A stretch of 64,000 nt of DNA from UBA2705 sp963977125 (GTDB taxonomy: Bacteria; Pseudomonadota; Alphaproteobacteria; Micavibrionales; Micavibrionaceae). How positions within the stretch are numbered: the stretch's first letter is position 1; each line of letters starts with the position of its first letter. The DNA is taken from NCBI GenBank assembly GCA_963977125.1, contig CAXBNJ010000001.1, positions 496,001 through 560,000 on the forward strand. Reading direction: 5' to 3'. The position numbers and the translations under genes were made by a program. Shown piece after piece: positions 16,593-25,429 of this stretch. Under the pieces are notes generated by a model. The model searched no databases. It worked only from the letters and a program-made list of their open reading frames with translations, and was not told where the DNA came from.

Positions 16593-16731
16593 AACGATAG
16601 CGTTAATGTTAAGGATGAAAGAAGCGGTTAGAGCCTAGTGCCTCTCGCTTGGGTTCATTAGGAACCTCTAAATAAAAACAGAGCCTCATGATATTTCCCC
16701 TGTTTATTTTGGCCTTTTTCAGAGAAAATGT

Positions 16732-16760
16732 TTGCGCCGCACTGTTTCTAACAGTATAAA
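16732..16760 (+). promoter_or_regulatory. Putative fabA promoter
   Basis: TTGCGC and TATAAA are separated by 17 bases. Transcription would start near 16767, which makes the upstream in-frame TTG at 16772 an unlikely start and supports ATG 16796 for fabA. Confidence 0.5.
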
Positions 16761-16795
16761 AACCTCTTATATTGAACAACAAAAAAATTGATGAC

Positions 16796-17320
16796 ATGAC
16801 ATTTGAACAAAAATCTTCCTATTCTTACGAAGACATAATTACATGTGGCAATGGCGACATGTTTGGCCCTGGCAATGCACAGCTTCCGCTTCCTCCTATG
16901 TTAATGTTTGATCGCATTACGCATGTGTCAGAAGATGGTGGCGATCACGGCAAAGGCCAGATTATCGCTGAATTTGATATCAAGCCTGATTTATGGTTTT
17001 TTGATTGTCACTTTAAAGGTGACCCTGTTATGCCGGGCTGTCTTGGTCTTGATGCCTTATGGCAGCTTGTTGGATTTTATCTTGGTTGGCTTGGCGGCAA
17101 GGGCTCTGGCCGTGCAATTGGTTTGGGCGAATTAAAATTGTCAGATCAAATTTTGCCAACAACCAAATTGGTCACATATGAAATTAACTTTAAGCGCGTT
17201 ATTAACCGCCGCCTTGTGCTTGGTATAGCGGATGGTAAAGTTATCGCTGATGGCAAAGTTATCTATGAAGCAACAGACTTAAAAGTCGGCTTGTTTGATA
17301 ATTCTAAAGCCAAAGCATAG
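16796..17320 (+). CDS. fabA: 3-hydroxydecanoyl-ACP dehydratase/isomerase FabA
   Basis: Bifunctional hot-dog enzyme that dehydrates 3-hydroxydecanoyl-ACP and isomerises trans-2 to cis-3-decenoyl-ACP, the entry to unsaturated fatty acids. The active-site His72 and Asp86 sit in DCHFKGDPVMPGCLGLDALWQ-type sequence. 174 residues with ATG 16796 matches the usual 172. Followed by fabB and fabI on the same strand, together giving the unsaturated-fatty-acid branch plus the last reduction step. The duplicated GKVIADGKVI near the C-terminus is a small in-frame internal repetition. Confidence 0.96.
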   Translation: MTFEQKSSYSYEDIITCGNGDMFGPGNAQLPLPPMLMFDRITHVSEDGGDHGKGQIIAEFDIKPDLWFFDCHFKGDPVMPGCLGLDALWQLVGFYLGWLGGKGSGRAIGLGELKLSDQILPTTKLVTYEINFKRVINRRLVLGIADGKVIADGKVIYEATDLKVGLFDNSKAKA

Positions 17321-17380
17321 CCTTATAATTGCAGTATAAGTAATTCAAAACTATCGTTTAATTTAGCAAAGAGTAAGAAA

Positions 17381-18622
17381 ATGATGAAATCAATTACGCC
17401 AAGACGTGTTGTTGTAACAGGCATTGGTATCGTATCGTGTATCGGTAATTCACAAGATGAGGTTGTGGCCTCTTTGAAAGCGGGTAAATCAGGCATTACT
17501 TTCTCGCAAGAATATGCTGACCTTGGTTTCCGCTCACAAGTCTATGGCAAGCCTGATATTGATTTGGAAAGCTTAATTGATCGTCGTCACCGTCGCTTCA
17601 TGGGCGATGGCGCACAATATTGCTATGTCGCTTTAAAGCAAGCTATTGAAGATTCTGGCCTTAATGAAGACCAAGTTTCAAACCCACGCACGGGTATTGT
17701 TGTTGGCTCTGGCGGTCCATCGGCGGCGAACCAAGTTTTGGCGGCGAATACAGCTAAAGAAAGAACACCTAAGCGCGTTGGCCCATATCAAGTGCCACGC
17801 TGCATGTCTTCGACAACAAGTGCGACTTTATCGACTTATATGAAGATTAAGGGCGTTAACTACTCAATTTCATCAGCTTGTTCTACATCAGGCCACTGCA
17901 TTGGTAATGCTTTCGAACAAATTATGTTTGATAAGCAAGATATCGTCTTTGCAGGCGGCGGCGAAGAGCTAAGCTGGGAACTTTCATGCCTATTTGATGG
18001 TATGGGCGCAATGTCGTCTAAATATAATGACACGCCTGAAAAAGCATCACGTGCTTATGATTCAGGTCGTGATGGCTTTGTTATTGGCGGCGGCGCAGGC
18101 ATGTTAGTGCTTGAAGAATACGAACACGCAAAAGCACGTGGCGCGACAATTTACGCTGAGCTTACAGGCTATGGCGCGACATCAGACGGTCATGATATGG
18201 TTGCCCCAAGCGGTGAGGGCGCGGTGCGCTGCATGAAACAAGCGTTAAGCACAACTGAAGGCGAAGTGAGCTATATCAACACACACGGCACCTCAACGCC
18301 TGTTGGTGATATCACAGAGCTTAATGGCATTAGACAGGTTTTTGAAGATCTTGAAACTCCTGTGCCACCATTTAGCTCAACCAAATCAATGACAGGCCAC
18401 TCATTAGGGGCAACGTCAGCGCAAGAAGCAATTTACAGCATCTTAATGATGAAGCATGATTTTATCTGCCCAAGCATTAATGTTGAGAATAAAGATGACG
18501 GCGCGGTTGATATGCCGCTAGTCACGGAGCTTCAAGAAAATGTGAAGCACACAACAATTCTGTCAAATAGCTTTGGTTTTGGCGGCACGAATTGCTGTCT
18601 GGCTTTTTCTAAAATTGATTAA
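17381..18622 (+). CDS. fabB: 3-oxoacyl-ACP synthase I FabB
   Basis: Condensing enzyme required to elongate cis-3-decenoyl-ACP. The catalytic triad is visible: Cys167 in SSACSTSGHC, His302 in NTHGTSTPVGD and His340 in KSMTGHSLGAT, plus Lys335. Length 413 is normal. It lies 60 bases after fabA, the usual partner in alpha- and gammaproteobacteria, and 11 or 50 bases before fabI depending on the fabI start. The C-terminal GFGGTNCCLAF motif is intact. Confidence 0.96.
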   Translation: MMKSITPRRVVVTGIGIVSCIGNSQDEVVASLKAGKSGITFSQEYADLGFRSQVYGKPDIDLESLIDRRHRRFMGDGAQYCYVALKQAIEDSGLNEDQVSNPRTGIVVGSGGPSAANQVLAANTAKERTPKRVGPYQVPRCMSSTTSATLSTYMKIKGVNYSISSACSTSGHCIGNAFEQIMFDKQDIVFAGGGEELSWELSCLFDGMGAMSSKYNDTPEKASRAYDSGRDGFVIGGGAGMLVLEEYEHAKARGATIYAELTGYGATSDGHDMVAPSGEGAVRCMKQALSTTEGEVSYINTHGTSTPVGDITELNGIRQVFEDLETPVPPFSSTKSMTGHSLGATSAQEAIYSILMMKHDFICPSINVENKDDGAVDMPLVTELQENVKHTTILSNSFGFGGTNCCLAFSKID

Positions 18623-18672
18623 TATTTCTGGCTGTGAAAACAGCTGTAACGAACATAAATAGATATAAAATA

Positions 18673-19482
18673 ATGAGCGATTCAAAATTATTCTCTGGTA
18701 AACGTGGCCTTATAATGGGCGTTGCGAACGACAAGTCCATTGCTTGGGGCATGGCGCAAGCTTTGTATGAACAGGGTGCTGAAATTGCTTATACTTATCA
18801 AGGCGATGCATTTAAAAAGCGTGTGGAAAATCTTGTCGAGCCTTATGGGTCAAGCATCATTATGCCATGCGATGTCAGCAAAGACGAAGATATTGCCGCT
18901 GTGTTCGAAACGCTAAAATCTGAATGGGGCAGTATTGATTTTATTATTCATGCCGTGGCTTATTCAAACAAAGAAGAACTTAAAGGGCGTTATGTTGATA
19001 CCACTTTAGAAAACTTCCTCAACACAATGCATATATCTTGCTACTCCTTTACATCGGTTATGCGCTACGCAGAGCCTTTAATGGAAAAGGGCGGCTCGGC
19101 CGTTACGCTCAGCTATTACGGCGCTGAGAAAGTTATGCCGAATTACAATGTTATGGGCGTTGCAAAAGCCGCTCTTGAGGCCTCAACGCGTTACCTTGCT
19201 GCTGATTTAGGCCGCAAAGATATTCGTGTTAACGCCATTTCAGCTGGTCCTATGCGTACATTGGCTGGCTCGGCGATTGGCAGCGCCCGCAAAATTTACA
19301 AATATAGTGAATTAACTTCACCACTTCACCGCAGCGTTAAGCTTAAAGAAATTGGTGGCACGGGCGTTTACTTGCTCAGTGAACTCTCCGGCGCTGTTAC
19401 AGGCGAAGTGCATTATGTAGATTGCGGCTTTAATGCCGTCGGCATGTGCCCATCTGAATATTGGGATGAGCTTACTGCTTAG
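18673..19482 (+). CDS. fabI: Enoyl-ACP reductase FabI
   Basis: NADH-dependent reductase for the last step of each fatty-acid elongation cycle. It is a short-chain dehydrogenase fold with the FabI-type GVANDKSIAWGMA nucleotide motif and the Tyr158-x6-Lys165 active site in PNYNVMGVAKAAL. The frame extends upstream to 18634, but ATG 18673 (MSDSKLFSGKRG) gives the standard length of 269. Third gene of the fabA-fabB-fabI block, followed by a terminator. Confidence 0.95.
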   Translation: MSDSKLFSGKRGLIMGVANDKSIAWGMAQALYEQGAEIAYTYQGDAFKKRVENLVEPYGSSIIMPCDVSKDEDIAAVFETLKSEWGSIDFIIHAVAYSNKEELKGRYVDTTLENFLNTMHISCYSFTSVMRYAEPLMEKGGSAVTLSYYGAEKVMPNYNVMGVAKAALEASTRYLAADLGRKDIRVNAISAGPMRTLAGSAIGSARKIYKYSELTSPLHRSVKLKEIGGTGVYLLSELSGAVTGEVHYVDCGFNAVGMCPSEYWDELTA

Positions 19483-19532
19483 TTTGCTCCCGATCCCTAT
19501 TGATAAATCGTACAGGTTTAATCTGTAATAAA

Positions 19533-19561
19533 AAAAGCGCCTTAATGATAAGGTGCTTTTT
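19533..19561 (+). terminator. Intrinsic terminator after fabI
   Basis: AAAAGCGCCTT and AAGGTGCTTTT form an eleven-base stem with one G-T pair, loop of six, followed by T residues. It closes the fab block; the A-run before the stem may let it also act on the opposite strand. Confidence 0.85.
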
Positions 19562-19585
19562 TGTTTGTTGTCCATGAAGCGTGTT

Positions 19586-19897
19586 TTATGGGTTTATTTT
19601 TGTATGTGAATAGTTCCAACCGCCGAAACAGACACGTTGTGTCTCTTTTGTGGTCTCTGATGCAGGGCTATCTTTTGCCGCAACGAGATAATCACGACTA
19701 AGTCCACGGCCACAACCATTCCAAAAATCCCATTCTTCGCCGCCCTTTACTTGGGTGAAGCCTTGTTCTTTTAGGTAATTGCTACCTTCTTCTTGTGTTG
19801 ACATAAACTTACCATCACAGCTTGATATTCCAAAGCTTAGAGCTAATGAGAGGCCCAGCGGAATAAGTACTTGCTTGGCTACGGTTTGGTTGGTCAT
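19586..19897 (-). CDS. Small putative lipoprotein, 103 aa
   Basis: The open frame reaches to 19948, but ATG 19897 has a strong AGGAG ribosome site seven bases upstream, and gives an N-terminal hydrophobic segment ending in FGISSC, a plausible lipobox. The mature part is polar with three further cysteines or near (GCGRGLSR, RVCFGGWNY). Motif EEGSNYLKEQGFTQVKGG suggests a small compact domain. I do not recognise the family. It is convergent with fabI and separated from gap by a terminator. Confidence 0.6.
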   Translation of the reverse strand: MTNQTVAKQVLIPLGLSLALSFGISSCDGKFMSTQEEGSNYLKEQGFTQVKGGEEWDFWNGCGRGLSRDYLVAAKDSPASETTKETQRVCFGGWNYSHTKINP

Positions 19898-20036
19898 TTT
19901 AGGGCTCCTGTGGTTTCTTTTAGTTATTGATCTTGTTAACTCTAACACTAAAGGGGGCGGTGGCGCAAGGAAAATGCATAACGTTATGCAGTGCTGTGTA
20001 CGATTAGGTGTTGCTGTGTAATGTTTGCGCGTGCAA

Positions 20037-20068
20037 AAAAGGCGCAGTAAATAAATACTGCGCCTTTT
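20037..20068 (-). terminator. Intrinsic terminator after gap
   Basis: Thirteen-base perfect stem (AAAAGGCGCAGTA / TACTGCGCCTTTT) with a six-base loop and a T-run on the minus strand; ends the tkt-gap unit. Confidence 0.9.
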
Positions 20069-20092
20069 GTCGTGTTCATGATGCTTACTTAC

Positions 20093-21103
20093 TCAGTAAC
20101 CAACTTCATTCATTTTCGCGGCGGTATCAAGCATGCGGTTTGAAAAGCCCCATTCGTTGTCATACCAGCTCATAACGCGGACGAAATTGCCATCCATAAC
20201 GCGCGTTCCGGCGAGGGAGAATATTGAAGAATGCGGGTTATGATTAAAATCAGTTGAAACCAAAGGCAGATCATAAACATCTAAAACGCCTTTTAATGGG
20301 CCATGCGCAGCGGCGCTAACGGCGGCGTTGATTTCTTCAACGGTTGTATCGCGGCTCGCTGTGAAGGTTAAATCAACCAATGATACATTCGGAGTAGGCA
20401 CGCGTATAGCCACGCCATCAAGCTTGCCATTTAGGGCAGGCAGGACTTTACCAACGGCTTTTGCCGCGCCTGTTGATGTTGGGATCATGTTAACGGCCGC
20501 AGCGCGTGCGCGGTGTAAATCGCTATGCATTGTATCAACAGTGCGTTGGTCACCAGTATAAGCGTGGATCGTTGTCATGAAGCCAGTCTCTATGCCAATT
20601 GCATTGTGAATAGCATGTGCAAATGGCGCAAGGCAGTTGGTTGTGCATGATGCATTAGAGACAAGCTTATGGGCTGCGGTTAAATCATCTGAGTTAACGC
20701 CATAAACAACAGTTAAGTCTTCACCGCTTGCAGGGGCTGAGATCAGCACTTTTTTCGCGCCTGCTTGTAAATGCTTGCCCGCTGTTTCGCGCGATGTGAA
20801 TATACCAGAACATTCAAAGACAATATCGATATCCAAATCACCCCACGGAAGGGCGGCAGGATCGCGTTCTTGGAAGGCTTTGATTGTGTGGCCATTCACA
20901 ACAATATCGCTGCCTGATGCAGAGATGTCAGCGGTTGAGACGCCGTGCACTGAATCATATTTCAACAAATGAGCATTGGTTTTTGAATCAGCAAGGTCGT
21001 TAATGGCAATAAGCTGCATATCGGTACGGCCTGATTCAAGAAGGGCTCTGTAGACAAGGCGGCCAATACGGCCAAATCCATTAATTGCTACTTTTATAGT
21101 CAT
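20093..21103 (-). CDS. gap: Glyceraldehyde-3-phosphate dehydrogenase, type I
   Basis: Oxidises glyceraldehyde 3-phosphate to 1,3-bisphosphoglycerate with NAD(P). The nucleotide-binding start IKVAINGFGRIGRL and the catalytic Cys153 in SNASCTTNCLAP are clear, as are TIHAYTGDQRT and the C-terminal WYDNEWGFSNR. A GTG at 21115 is in frame, but ATG 21103 has TGGAGAA just upstream. Directly downstream of tkt (43 bases), so a tkt-gap operon; pgk, the next enzyme, is elsewhere in this window at 47013. Confidence 0.97.
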   Translation of the reverse strand: MTIKVAINGFGRIGRLVYRALLESGRTDMQLIAINDLADSKTNAHLLKYDSVHGVSTADISASGSDIVVNGHTIKAFQERDPAALPWGDLDIDIVFECSGIFTSRETAGKHLQAGAKKVLISAPASGEDLTVVYGVNSDDLTAAHKLVSNASCTTNCLAPFAHAIHNAIGIETGFMTTIHAYTGDQRTVDTMHSDLHRARAAAVNMIPTSTGAAKAVGKVLPALNGKLDGVAIRVPTPNVSLVDLTFTASRDTTVEEINAAVSAAAHGPLKGVLDVYDLPLVSTDFNHNPHSSIFSLAGTRVMDGNFVRVMSWYDNEWGFSNRMLDTAAKMNEVGY

Positions 21104-21146
21104 GATATTCTCCACTCTAATATATGTTATGTGTTCACTTATTGGT

Positions 21147-23123
21147 TTAAACTAATTGGTCTTTAACCGCTTGGACGGTTGCTTCGGCTGTTATACCGAA
21201 ATGTTTATAAAGCTCTTCGGCAGGGGCCGATGCGCCAAAGCCTTTCATGCCAATAAACTTACCTTTGCGGCCTATAAATTCATTCCAGCCCATTTGACAG
21301 GCCGCTTCAATCGCGACATGTGCGGGTGTATCATCACGATAGATACTGGCTTTATAAGCGTCGTCTTGCTTGGCAAAGTTTTCAAAGCACGGTACAGAGA
21401 CGACTTGCGTTGGAATGCCTTCTTGTTCGAGCATTTCTTGCGCTTGAACGGCGATTTCAACTTCGGAGCCTGTCGCGTAAAGAACCGCTTTAGGCTCAGC
21501 GCTTGCCGCGCGTAAAATATAAGCGCCACGTTCAGTCAGGTTGTCATCGCCATTTTCACGCAATGTCGGCAAGCCTTGGCGCGTTAGGACAATAACCGAA
21601 GGCCCATATTGATTGTTCAGAGCCATTTCCCATGCTTCTGCTGTTTCAATGCCATCGCATGGACGGAAGACAGAGAGATTTGGTATCGCGCGGAGCGAGG
21701 CGACATGCTCAACAGGTTGATGGGTTGGGCCATCTTCACCCAGACCAATAGAATCATGCGTCATAACATAAATACTGCGTGTTTCCATTAATGCGGCAAG
21801 GCGAATAGCCGGGCGGCAATAATCGGCGAAACATAAGAATGTGCCACCATAAGGGACAAGGCCGCCATGCAGCGCCATACCGTTCATAATCGCGCCCATG
21901 CCATGTTCGCGCACACCATAATTAACATACTGACCGGCGTAATCATTGGCGGGGCTAATAAAGTCTTTTTGAACGGATGTCTTGGTGTTGACTGAGCCTG
22001 TTAAGTCGGCTGACCCACCAATCATTATTGGTAATTCGGGGACTAAATGTTCCAGCACCATGCCCGATGCCTTGCGCGTCGCAACTTTTGGTCGGCTTTT
22101 TAAAAACTCAGCCTTCGCCTTTTTAATTGCATTGTTCACCGTGTCGCTTATGTCTGCGGTCAAGGCGACTTCAAAGTTACCAATGTCTTTTTGGCTATAC
22201 CATTCTTTGCAAGCCGTGCTGTGCTTAGAGCCAACAGCGCGCCAGTCATTTAAAATATCAGCAGGAATTTCAAAAGCAGGGGCGGTCCAACCTAAGTTCT
22301 TGCGTGCGCCGGCGATTTCTTCATCACCCAGTGGTGAGCCATGCGCAGAAGATGTGTTTTCTTTTGTTGGTGCGCCAAAACCAATTTTGGTTTTACAGCA
22401 GATTAAGCTTGGCGTTCCTGATTTTTGCGCTTTGGCAATCGCGGCTTCAATTTCGCCGTAATCATGACCGTTGATCTTTTGAACATCCCAGCCATAAGCC
22501 TCATAGCGCATAGCGACATTCTCCGTGAAGGATAAATCGGTTTTGCCATCAATGGTGATACCGTTATCATCATAAAGAACAATAAGCTTGGAGAGATTCT
22601 GCGTACCAGCAAATGAACAGGCTTCGTGGCTGATGCCTTCCATTAAGTCACCATCAGAAGCCATGACATATGTGTAGTGGTCTATATATTTGCCGTCATG
22701 CATTTTGTTTAAAACACGCTCAGCCAATGCAAAGCCAACCGCATGTGATATGCCTTGCCCCAATGGGCCTGTTGTCATTTCAATGCCTGCGCCAGGATAA
22801 TATTCAGGGTGACCATCGGTAAGGGCGGTTAATTGACGGAAGTTTTTGATCTCTTCTAAAGTGATTTTTTCATAGCCACAAAGGTAATTAATCGCGTAAA
22901 GCAGCATAGAGCCATGGCCCGCCGACAAAATGAAGCGGTCACGATTAGGCCAAACAGGAGCCGCGGCATCAAATTGCATGAACTTGCTATACAGCACTGT
23001 GGCGACATCAGCCATGCCCATGGGCATTCCAGGGTGTCCAGAATTGGCTGCTTGTACAGCATCCATAGCGAGCGCGCGAATGGCGTTGGACATGTTTTTG
23101 AGTTGTTCTTGGCTCAGAGTCAT
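21147..23123 (-). CDS. tkt: Transketolase
   Basis: Thiamine-diphosphate enzyme moving two-carbon units in the pentose phosphate or Calvin cycle. The N-terminus AIRALAMDAVQAANSGHPG, the ThDP/Mg motif GDGDL-like (ASDGDLMEGISHEA), NGHDYGEI and the pyrimidine-domain GVREHGMGAIMNG are present; C-terminal domain ends normally. In-frame ATGs are at 23147 and 23123; the second is chosen since AAAGGA lies twelve bases upstream. About 658 residues, normal. First gene of the tkt-gap pair; the 283-base upstream gap is shared with the divergent zapA block. Confidence 0.96.
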   Translation of the reverse strand: MTLSQEQLKNMSNAIRALAMDAVQAANSGHPGMPMGMADVATVLYSKFMQFDAAAPVWPNRDRFILSAGHGSMLLYAINYLCGYEKITLEEIKNFRQLTALTDGHPEYYPGAGIEMTTGPLGQGISHAVGFALAERVLNKMHDGKYIDHYTYVMASDGDLMEGISHEACSFAGTQNLSKLIVLYDDNGITIDGKTDLSFTENVAMRYEAYGWDVQKINGHDYGEIEAAIAKAQKSGTPSLICCKTKIGFGAPTKENTSSAHGSPLGDEEIAGARKNLGWTAPAFEIPADILNDWRAVGSKHSTACKEWYSQKDIGNFEVALTADISDTVNNAIKKAKAEFLKSRPKVATRKASGMVLEHLVPELPIMIGGSADLTGSVNTKTSVQKDFISPANDYAGQYVNYGVREHGMGAIMNGMALHGGLVPYGGTFLCFADYCRPAIRLAALMETRSIYVMTHDSIGLGEDGPTHQPVEHVASLRAIPNLSVFRPCDGIETAEAWEMALNNQYGPSVIVLTRQGLPTLRENGDDNLTERGAYILRAASAEPKAVLYATGSEVEIAVQAQEMLEQEGIPTQVVSVPCFENFAKQDDAYKASIYRDDTPAHVAIEAACQMGWNEFIGRKGKFIGMKGFGASAPAEELYKHFGITAEATVQAVKDQLV

Positions 23124-23406
23124 GAGAGGCGGTATCCTTTTCAGCATATTAAACAGATAGTTTATGTGTCGGGGCTTGTGAGTAGGGGCTTAGTTTAAGT
23201 GTAGTTTATATAGCCCCTATAATCAGGCCTTATAATTAAGTCTATATTTATAGCTTATATATATAAATTCGACCACTAAAATGCGGTGTTTTCAACAATT
23301 GGTCAACAGCGAATGGGGATATTTAAATGCATTTATATTGACCTCTGGGTGGATTCATGGATATTTGGACTTATTCATTTCTATATTCTATTTGATTGAG
23401 GGCATT

Positions 23407-23643
23407 ATGAGTCGTGAAGTCTTAAAAAACGCTTTAATAAATTTAGACAACGCCGTTGCGGGTCTGGAAGATGTTATACCGACTGTTGAAGGTAAACTTC
23501 GAGGCGCTCAGCGTGATCTTTTTGCAGGGGACATGCCGCCTGTAGAGATAAGCAATGATTCATCTCTCGATGCCGGTGTTATCGCAGGCCGTCTTGACGC
23601 GGCGATAGAAAAAGTTGAAACTTTATTGGCTGAAGGACAGTAA
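23407..23643 (+). CDS. Small coiled-coil protein upstream of zapA, 78 aa
   Basis: The open frame begins at 23281, but ATG 23407 has GAGGG just upstream, and the residues before it look like random translation. The product MSREVLKNALINLDN... is acidic and helical with leucine heptads at both ends, a candidate coiled coil. Small coiled-coil genes before zapA are common in alphaproteobacteria (DUF4164-like), but I cannot confirm the family. Two bases separate it from zapA, so the pair is an operon; a division role is inferred from that. Confidence 0.7.
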   Translation: MSREVLKNALINLDNAVAGLEDVIPTVEGKLRGAQRDLFAGDMPPVEISNDSSLDAGVIAGRLDAAIEKVETLLAEGQ

Positions 23644-23645
23644 CT

Positions 23646-23999
23646 ATGGCTGAAGTATCACTGAAAATTAATGGTAAAGATTACAGCCTTGCTTGTGATG
23701 AAGGCCAGCAGCAGCGCATTATTGATTTAGGTAACTATATTGATGAAAAAGCAACCGATCTTGGCGCTGGCGGCATGAGCGAAACGCATCGTTTAATGTT
23801 AACGTCGTTAATGTTGGCTGATGAGCTTTTTGAAACAAAAGATCGCCTAAATGCCGCGGATAAATCCAGCGCAAAAAAAGACAGCGCTCCTAAGAATAAT
23901 GATGGCGTAAGCATAGAAGAAACAGCCGCGCTCGCAGATGCGATTAATCAAATGGCGCTACGCATTGAAAGCCTTTCTATGCGCCTATCCAAAGCTTAA
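23646..23999 (+). CDS. zapA: Cell division protein ZapA
   Basis: ZapA binds FtsZ and bundles its filaments at the septum. The N-terminal EVSLKINGKDYSLACDEGQQQR and helical TDLGAGGMSETHRLMLTSLMLADELFE match the family. At 117 residues it is longer at the C-terminus, with a charged linker (KSSAKKDSAPKNND) before a final helix. ATG follows the upstream gene by two bases. The position ahead of 6S RNA and the folate cyclo-ligase is the conserved proteobacterial zapA-ssrS-ygfA order, interrupted here by a small gene. Confidence 0.9.
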   Translation: MAEVSLKINGKDYSLACDEGQQQRIIDLGNYIDEKATDLGAGGMSETHRLMLTSLMLADELFETKDRLNAADKSSAKKDSAPKNNDGVSIEETAALADAINQMALRIESLSMRLSKA

Positions 24000-24121
24000 T
24001 ATTTATTATATTCGTACTGATTCCTTATGTATGCAAAACCTCACACATCGATATTTTGACATAACATCGATGCGTGTGCTATTATACGCTTTACTTAAAC
24101 GACTTAAAAGGCGGCACGATT

Positions 24122-24376
24122 ATGGCTCTGACATTTATTAAAGGTATGCTTGAGAATTTCTTTGCGGAAAAAGCGCTCGGGGCAGAGCAGCAAGTCGAGC
24201 TTGAAAATGAAATTAAAATGACATCAGAGCGCCTCGGTTTTGATTATTTAGGTATACGTAACGATATGCGTATTTTTCACCGTGAAATGGACGGCGCGCA
24301 GGCGACCATTAACCAAGTTGGCAAGCTGACAACAGCCGATCAGCTTCGCATGCACGAATTTGATGGTGGTTTATAG
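24122..24376 (+). CDS. Small unknown protein, 84 aa
   Basis: ATG 24122 (MALTFIKGMLENFF) has AAAGGCGG upstream; the frame upstream of it is not supported. The product is charged and helical with no membrane segment or signal peptide. No family recognised. It lies between zapA and the 6S RNA, 63 bases before the ssrS region, and could be part of the zapA transcript. Confidence 0.6.
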   Translation: MALTFIKGMLENFFAEKALGAEQQVELENEIKMTSERLGFDYLGIRNDMRIFHREMDGAQATINQVGKLTTADQLRMHEFDGGL

Positions 24377-24395
24377 CTTTCATCAAAGATATATC

Positions 24396-24426
24396 TTGAT
24401 ATTGCTGCCCTAAACCATGCTATAAT
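24396..24426 (+). promoter_or_regulatory. Putative 6S RNA promoter
   Basis: TTGATA and a perfect TATAAT are separated by 19 bases, about 15-20 bases before the first paired base of the 6S RNA. Spacing is slightly long. Confidence 0.55.
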
Positions 24427-24439
24427 AAAAACAGATTAA

Positions 24440-24615
24440 ATGGAAGATTGGCTGCGGCTCGCGTGATGCAACTTTAATCTCGGAGGCCGATATTTTTTCG
24501 TAAGGGAGCTGTCCCTGCCTTTATTCGCGGATATAGGCATTCACGGCGCCCACCTAGTTTACTGGGCCACACGAAGATTCTAACGCACACGGCTCTTGCG
24601 GCCAATCTTTTCTCT
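24440..24615 (+). ncRNA. ssrS: 6S RNA (ssrS)
   Basis: 6S RNA binds the RNA polymerase holoenzyme and mimics an open promoter in stationary phase. Evidence: a closing stem AGATTGGCTGC (24445-24455) pairing with GCGGCCAATCT (24598-24608); internal bulge-like halves including GGGAGCTGTCCCT and GGCGCCCACC...GGGCC typical of proteobacterial 6S; a T-rich 3' end (24606-24620) suited to termination; and its position between zapA and 5-formyl-THF cyclo-ligase, conserved in many proteobacteria. Exact ends are estimates; a Rfam/covariance scan was not possible. Confidence 0.85.
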
Positions 24616-24756
24616 TTTTTCTTATCTCTTTTCCCCCTCATAATAGTTACGCGTGATATCACATTTTAAGCTTTTGGGCTCGTTGCTGATCAGATATCTG
24701 TGTGGTATGACCTCAATAGGGTTGATCACGGACCGCTGTGCGGTTATTTTACCTTT

Positions 24757-25371
24757 ATGACTTCAAATGCAGAAAATAAACAATTAATCCGAGAACACGC
24801 AAAGAAAACACGCGCTATGTTACCGTTAAACGGCAATGATGGTGATGATCTTTCACGCAAATTCTTTGAAATCTTTGATCGCTGGTTAGATGCGACAAGT
24901 GTTGTCGCGGTATATTGGCCTTTAAATAAGGAATGCGATACGCTGCCATTAATTGATGATCTGCTGGGTAAAAATATAACAGTGGCTCTGCCGCATATTA
25001 ACGGCACGGATACAGGCCTTGATTTTTATGCGTGGACGCAAGATTTGCCATTAATCGAAAGTGATTTCGGAGCTATGCATCCTGATATAGCGGCGGGGAA
25101 ATATGGCGAAGCTATTCAACCAAATATTATATTACTGCCTATGCTTGCTTATGATCGTAAGGGCGCGCGTCTTGGTTACGGGGCGGGGCATTATGATCGC
25201 GCCATTGACGCTTTAAAGGCAGAGGGCACAGACCCATTATTAGTCGGCATTGCTTATATGGAGCAAATATGTCTTTATCCATTACCAGCGGAAGATCACG
25301 ATCAACCGCTTGATTGCGTGTTAAACCCCAATGGCTATACACGTTTTTCACCAAGAGCCCCAATGGGGTGA
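24757..25371 (+). CDS. 5-formyltetrahydrofolate cyclo-ligase
   Basis: ATP-dependent enzyme converting 5-formyl-THF to 5,10-methenyl-THF (YgfA/Fau family). Residues 127-148 (LPMLAYDRKGARLGYGAGHYD) hold the typical C-terminal motif. The frame reaches GTG 24700 but ATG 24757 (MTSNAENKQL) gives a standard length of 204. It sits right after 6S RNA as in many proteobacteria, where the two are often co-transcribed and processed. Folate C1 role fits with the glycine cleavage genes elsewhere in the window. Confidence 0.92.
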   Translation: MTSNAENKQLIREHAKKTRAMLPLNGNDGDDLSRKFFEIFDRWLDATSVVAVYWPLNKECDTLPLIDDLLGKNITVALPHINGTDTGLDFYAWTQDLPLIESDFGAMHPDIAAGKYGEAIQPNIILLPMLAYDRKGARLGYGAGHYDRAIDALKAEGTDPLLVGIAYMEQICLYPLPAEDHDQPLDCVLNPNGYTRFSPRAPMG

Positions 25372-25429
25372 GCTATGCAGGCTCATAATATAATAATTTA
25401 GTTTAGATAAAAGTTAGGTAGACGGCACC

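Noticed and set aside
16772..16795. TTG start for fabA
   Set aside because: It would lie only about five bases from the predicted transcription start and adds residues not in the family; ATG 16796 matches the standard length.
23281..23406. N-terminal extension of the small gene before zapA
   Set aside because: No ribosome site at 23281, the residues are unlike the family, and ATG 23407 has GAGGG upstream.
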